A stretch of 63,041 nt of DNA from Calothrix anomala FACHB-343. GTDB taxonomy: Bacteria; Cyanobacteriota; Cyanobacteriia; Cyanobacteriales; Nostocaceae. Shown in pieces: positions 61,491 to 63,041 of this stretch. The notes under the pieces are model-generated. The model saw only the letters and a program-made list of their open reading frames with translations. It searched no databases and had not been told where the DNA came from. The stretch covers positions 1 to 63,041 of the forward strand of contig NZ_JACJQG010000057.1 in NCBI RefSeq assembly GCF_014696435.1. Reading direction: 5' to 3'. Numbering within the stretch: the first letter of the stretch is position 1; the number at the start of each line of letters is the position of its first letter. Both the position numbers and the translations under genes were made by a program.

Positions 61491-61569
61491 GTAGGTTGGG
61501 TTGAACGGAGTGAAACCCAACAATTACAGAAATTTGCAGTGTTGGGTTTCGTTCCTCAACCCAACCTAC
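61491..61569. repeat. Dispersed inverted repeat GTAGGTTGGGTTGA
   Basis: GTAGGTTGGGTTGA (61491-61504) pairs with TCAACCCAACCTAC (61556-61569). A half copy (TTGGGTTTCGTTCCTCAACC) lies at 42618-42653 beside the HNH gene. Confidence 0.8.
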
Positions 61570-61615
61570 ATCCTTTATTTTCTTTCCTTCTGCCATCTGC
61601 CCTCTGCCTTAACTC

Positions 61616-62863
61616 TTACAAATTGCCTTTCGATACTTTTTCAATTTGTTGCGTAAAGTAAGTTTCATCATACTTGAGTTGTTGCGCTATTTCTAAACCT
61701 TTTTGAAAGGCTGTAATTGCTTGGGGATATTGTTTTTGTTGTACATAAAGTTGTCCCATTTGGTCGTAAGCTTGCATAACGCCGTAATAGTTGCTAGCTT
61801 GAGTTTGGGCTGCAATTAAAATTTGACTGGTTTGCAAAGCATCTTCGATTTGTCCTTGAGAACGGTATAGGGCAATTAACTGTTGTAAAGCTTCCCCCGC
61901 ATCAAAATATTGTTGCTGTTCCCAAGCTGTGGTGTAAGCTGCTTGATAATTTTTAAAGGCTTCTGGTAATAAAGCTGGGTTTTCCTTGGCTAATGCTTGA
62001 TAATTTGCCGCGATCGCCATTTTTAATTTTGGTAATTGAGTTGTATTATTATCACTGGTGTAAATTTCTGCCAGTTTACTCAAAATATTGATAGATTCTT
62101 GGGGATTTTTCGCCTGTTCGTAAATATAAGCTAGCTGTTGCAAGTATGCTATCTCGTTTAATTTATCGCCTTGGGTAGTCGCCAGAGCTAATAATTCTTG
62201 ATAAGCGGCTGCGGCTTGGGGATAATCGAACCAACCGAGATGTACTTCCCCGATGCTTTTGAGGGTGTCGATAATGGCGGCGGTATTTTTTTGTTGCTTG
62301 ACTGCTGTTAATAGGTTATTGTAAGCTTCTAAAGCTTGTTTTGGCGATCGCACTTTTTCATAAGCCGCACCAAGCGATCGCAGTAATTCTAAATCAATCA
62401 ATGGCTGAGATAAAGTTTGCTGTTGAATCACTTGCAAGCGTTGGGTAACATATTGCACCTGTTCGCGATTATTTTGACTAAAAGCAATTCCTCCCACCCT
62501 TGATAATGCTTGCACTTCAGTTAAGGAACCATACAAACGACGTAAGCGTAATTCCCGGTTCCAAGTATCAAAAGCTGCTTTCGTATCTCCAGATTCCAGT
62601 TGCGCCGCAGCTTGTTGATTTAACTGTTCAAGTTGCGGTTCTAGCTGTTGGAGTTGTGCAGGAGTCAACTTTTTAGGATCGCCCAAAGGTGTTAGTAATG
62701 GATCGGGAAGAATATTTTCTATCGGACTAGGGGGAAACTTATCAGGCGGTTGTGGCTTTTTATTCTGCGCCAAAGTCAACGTACTGCTAAACTGCCAGAC
62801 TATCGCCGTAGTCAGCATAAAAAGTAAATAACGTAATTGCTGGCGATCGTTCCATTTTCTCAT
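61616..62863 (-). CDS. Exported TPR-repeat protein, 415 aa
   Basis: An N-terminal signal-like segment (LRYLLFMLTTAIVWQFSSTL) is followed by a proline-rich linker and then TPR-like helices to the end: LEPQLEQLNQQAAAQLESGD, then IDTLKSIGEVHLGWFDYPQA, and others with the A-x3-Y pattern. It is probably a periplasmic scaffold. It is the last complete gene; the remaining ~170 bp to the window edge hold only AT-rich sequence and a GGGGCAG-type repeat. Confidence 0.85.
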   Translation of the reverse strand: MRKWNDRQQLRYLLFMLTTAIVWQFSSTLTLAQNKKPQPPDKFPPSPIENILPDPLLTPLGDPKKLTPAQLQQLEPQLEQLNQQAAAQLESGDTKAAFDTWNRELRLRRLYGSLTEVQALSRVGGIAFSQNNREQVQYVTQRLQVIQQQTLSQPLIDLELLRSLGAAYEKVRSPKQALEAYNNLLTAVKQQKNTAAIIDTLKSIGEVHLGWFDYPQAAAAYQELLALATTQGDKLNEIAYLQQLAYIYEQAKNPQESINILSKLAEIYTSDNNTTQLPKLKMAIAANYQALAKENPALLPEAFKNYQAAYTTAWEQQQYFDAGEALQQLIALYRSQGQIEDALQTSQILIAAQTQASNYYGVMQAYDQMGQLYVQQKQYPQAITAFQKGLEIAQQLKYDETYFTQQIEKVSKGNL

Positions 62864-63041
62864 AAGCTAATCTCCCTACCCCATTACCTAAGTTACCAAT
62901 TTGCAGGACGCATAAAGCAATGGGAATTCTCCCGAAGTAGGGGAAGGGACTTCCAATTAAAAAAATAACCAATCGCTATGCAGGCAGAGGGGCAGGGGGC
63001 AGGGAGCAGGGGGAGTAAAGAAAAATCTGCTTAAATAAATT

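Overview
The window is a chromosomal piece of a filamentous, Nostocales-type cyanobacterium. The right two thirds carry typical cyanobacterial genes (rpoZ, a Ycf66 protein, a DUF1818 protein, gnd, a 2281-residue PAS/GAF hybrid histidine kinase), frequent GCGATCGC-type octamers, and heptanucleotide tandem repeats. The left ~35.7 kb is an AT-rich prophage of contractile-tailed (myovirus) type. It stops at a tRNA-Pro(GGG) gene (35669-35742) next to a tyrosine integrase. The other prophage end lies left of base 1. GCGATCGC-type sites look sparse in the prophage.

Prophage, read on the minus strand from right to left: integrase (35.5 kb); a small accessory and regulatory block (a ribbon-helix-helix protein, a compact family-A DNA polymerase-like protein, a PduO-type adenosyltransferase-like protein, a KilAC antirepressor); small and large terminase; portal; scaffold-like protein; capsid; three head-tail proteins; sheath; tube; two overlapping tail-assembly chaperone frames; tape measure; tube-initiator protein; LysM protein; a hub with three cell-wall hydrolase domains; spike; gp25-like; gpJ-like; gpI-like; then tail fibres, a collar-domain protein, an arabinofuranosidase-like protein and a GH5 glycosidase-like protein. 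The last two could help the virion through a polysaccharide sheath.

The strongest discovery is a 322-nt group I intron (11265-11586) inside the hub gene. It separates the codons for GHSTG from those for PHLHWEI, so the M23 peptidase HxH motif exists only in the spliced message. The core helices P2, P3, P4, P6a, P7, P8 and P9 and a perfect 7-bp P10 can all be drawn by eye. Other unexplained structure includes a ~160-190 bp polypurine/polypyrimidine element in four copies whose orientation flips between 23.9 and 30.7 kb, a box CCCACTTTATAC found upstream of early-type genes, and a second box TCGGACAWWAGT near late genes.

Host part (35.7-63.0 kb): DUF1818 gene, a lone TnpB gene whose frame was lengthened by a palindromic repeat, rpoZ, a fasciclin protein, gnd, Ycf66, an HNH gene beside an SRPBCC remnant, the giant kinase, two radical-SAM genes in a probable operon, two TPR genes, a CYTH triphosphatase, KDPG aldolase, an L,D-transpeptidase, an amidohydrolase, DUF72, PadR and an alpha/beta hydrolase. 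Intergenic spaces are full of dispersed and tandem repeats, including a ~185 bp MITE-like unit sitting inside another repeat.
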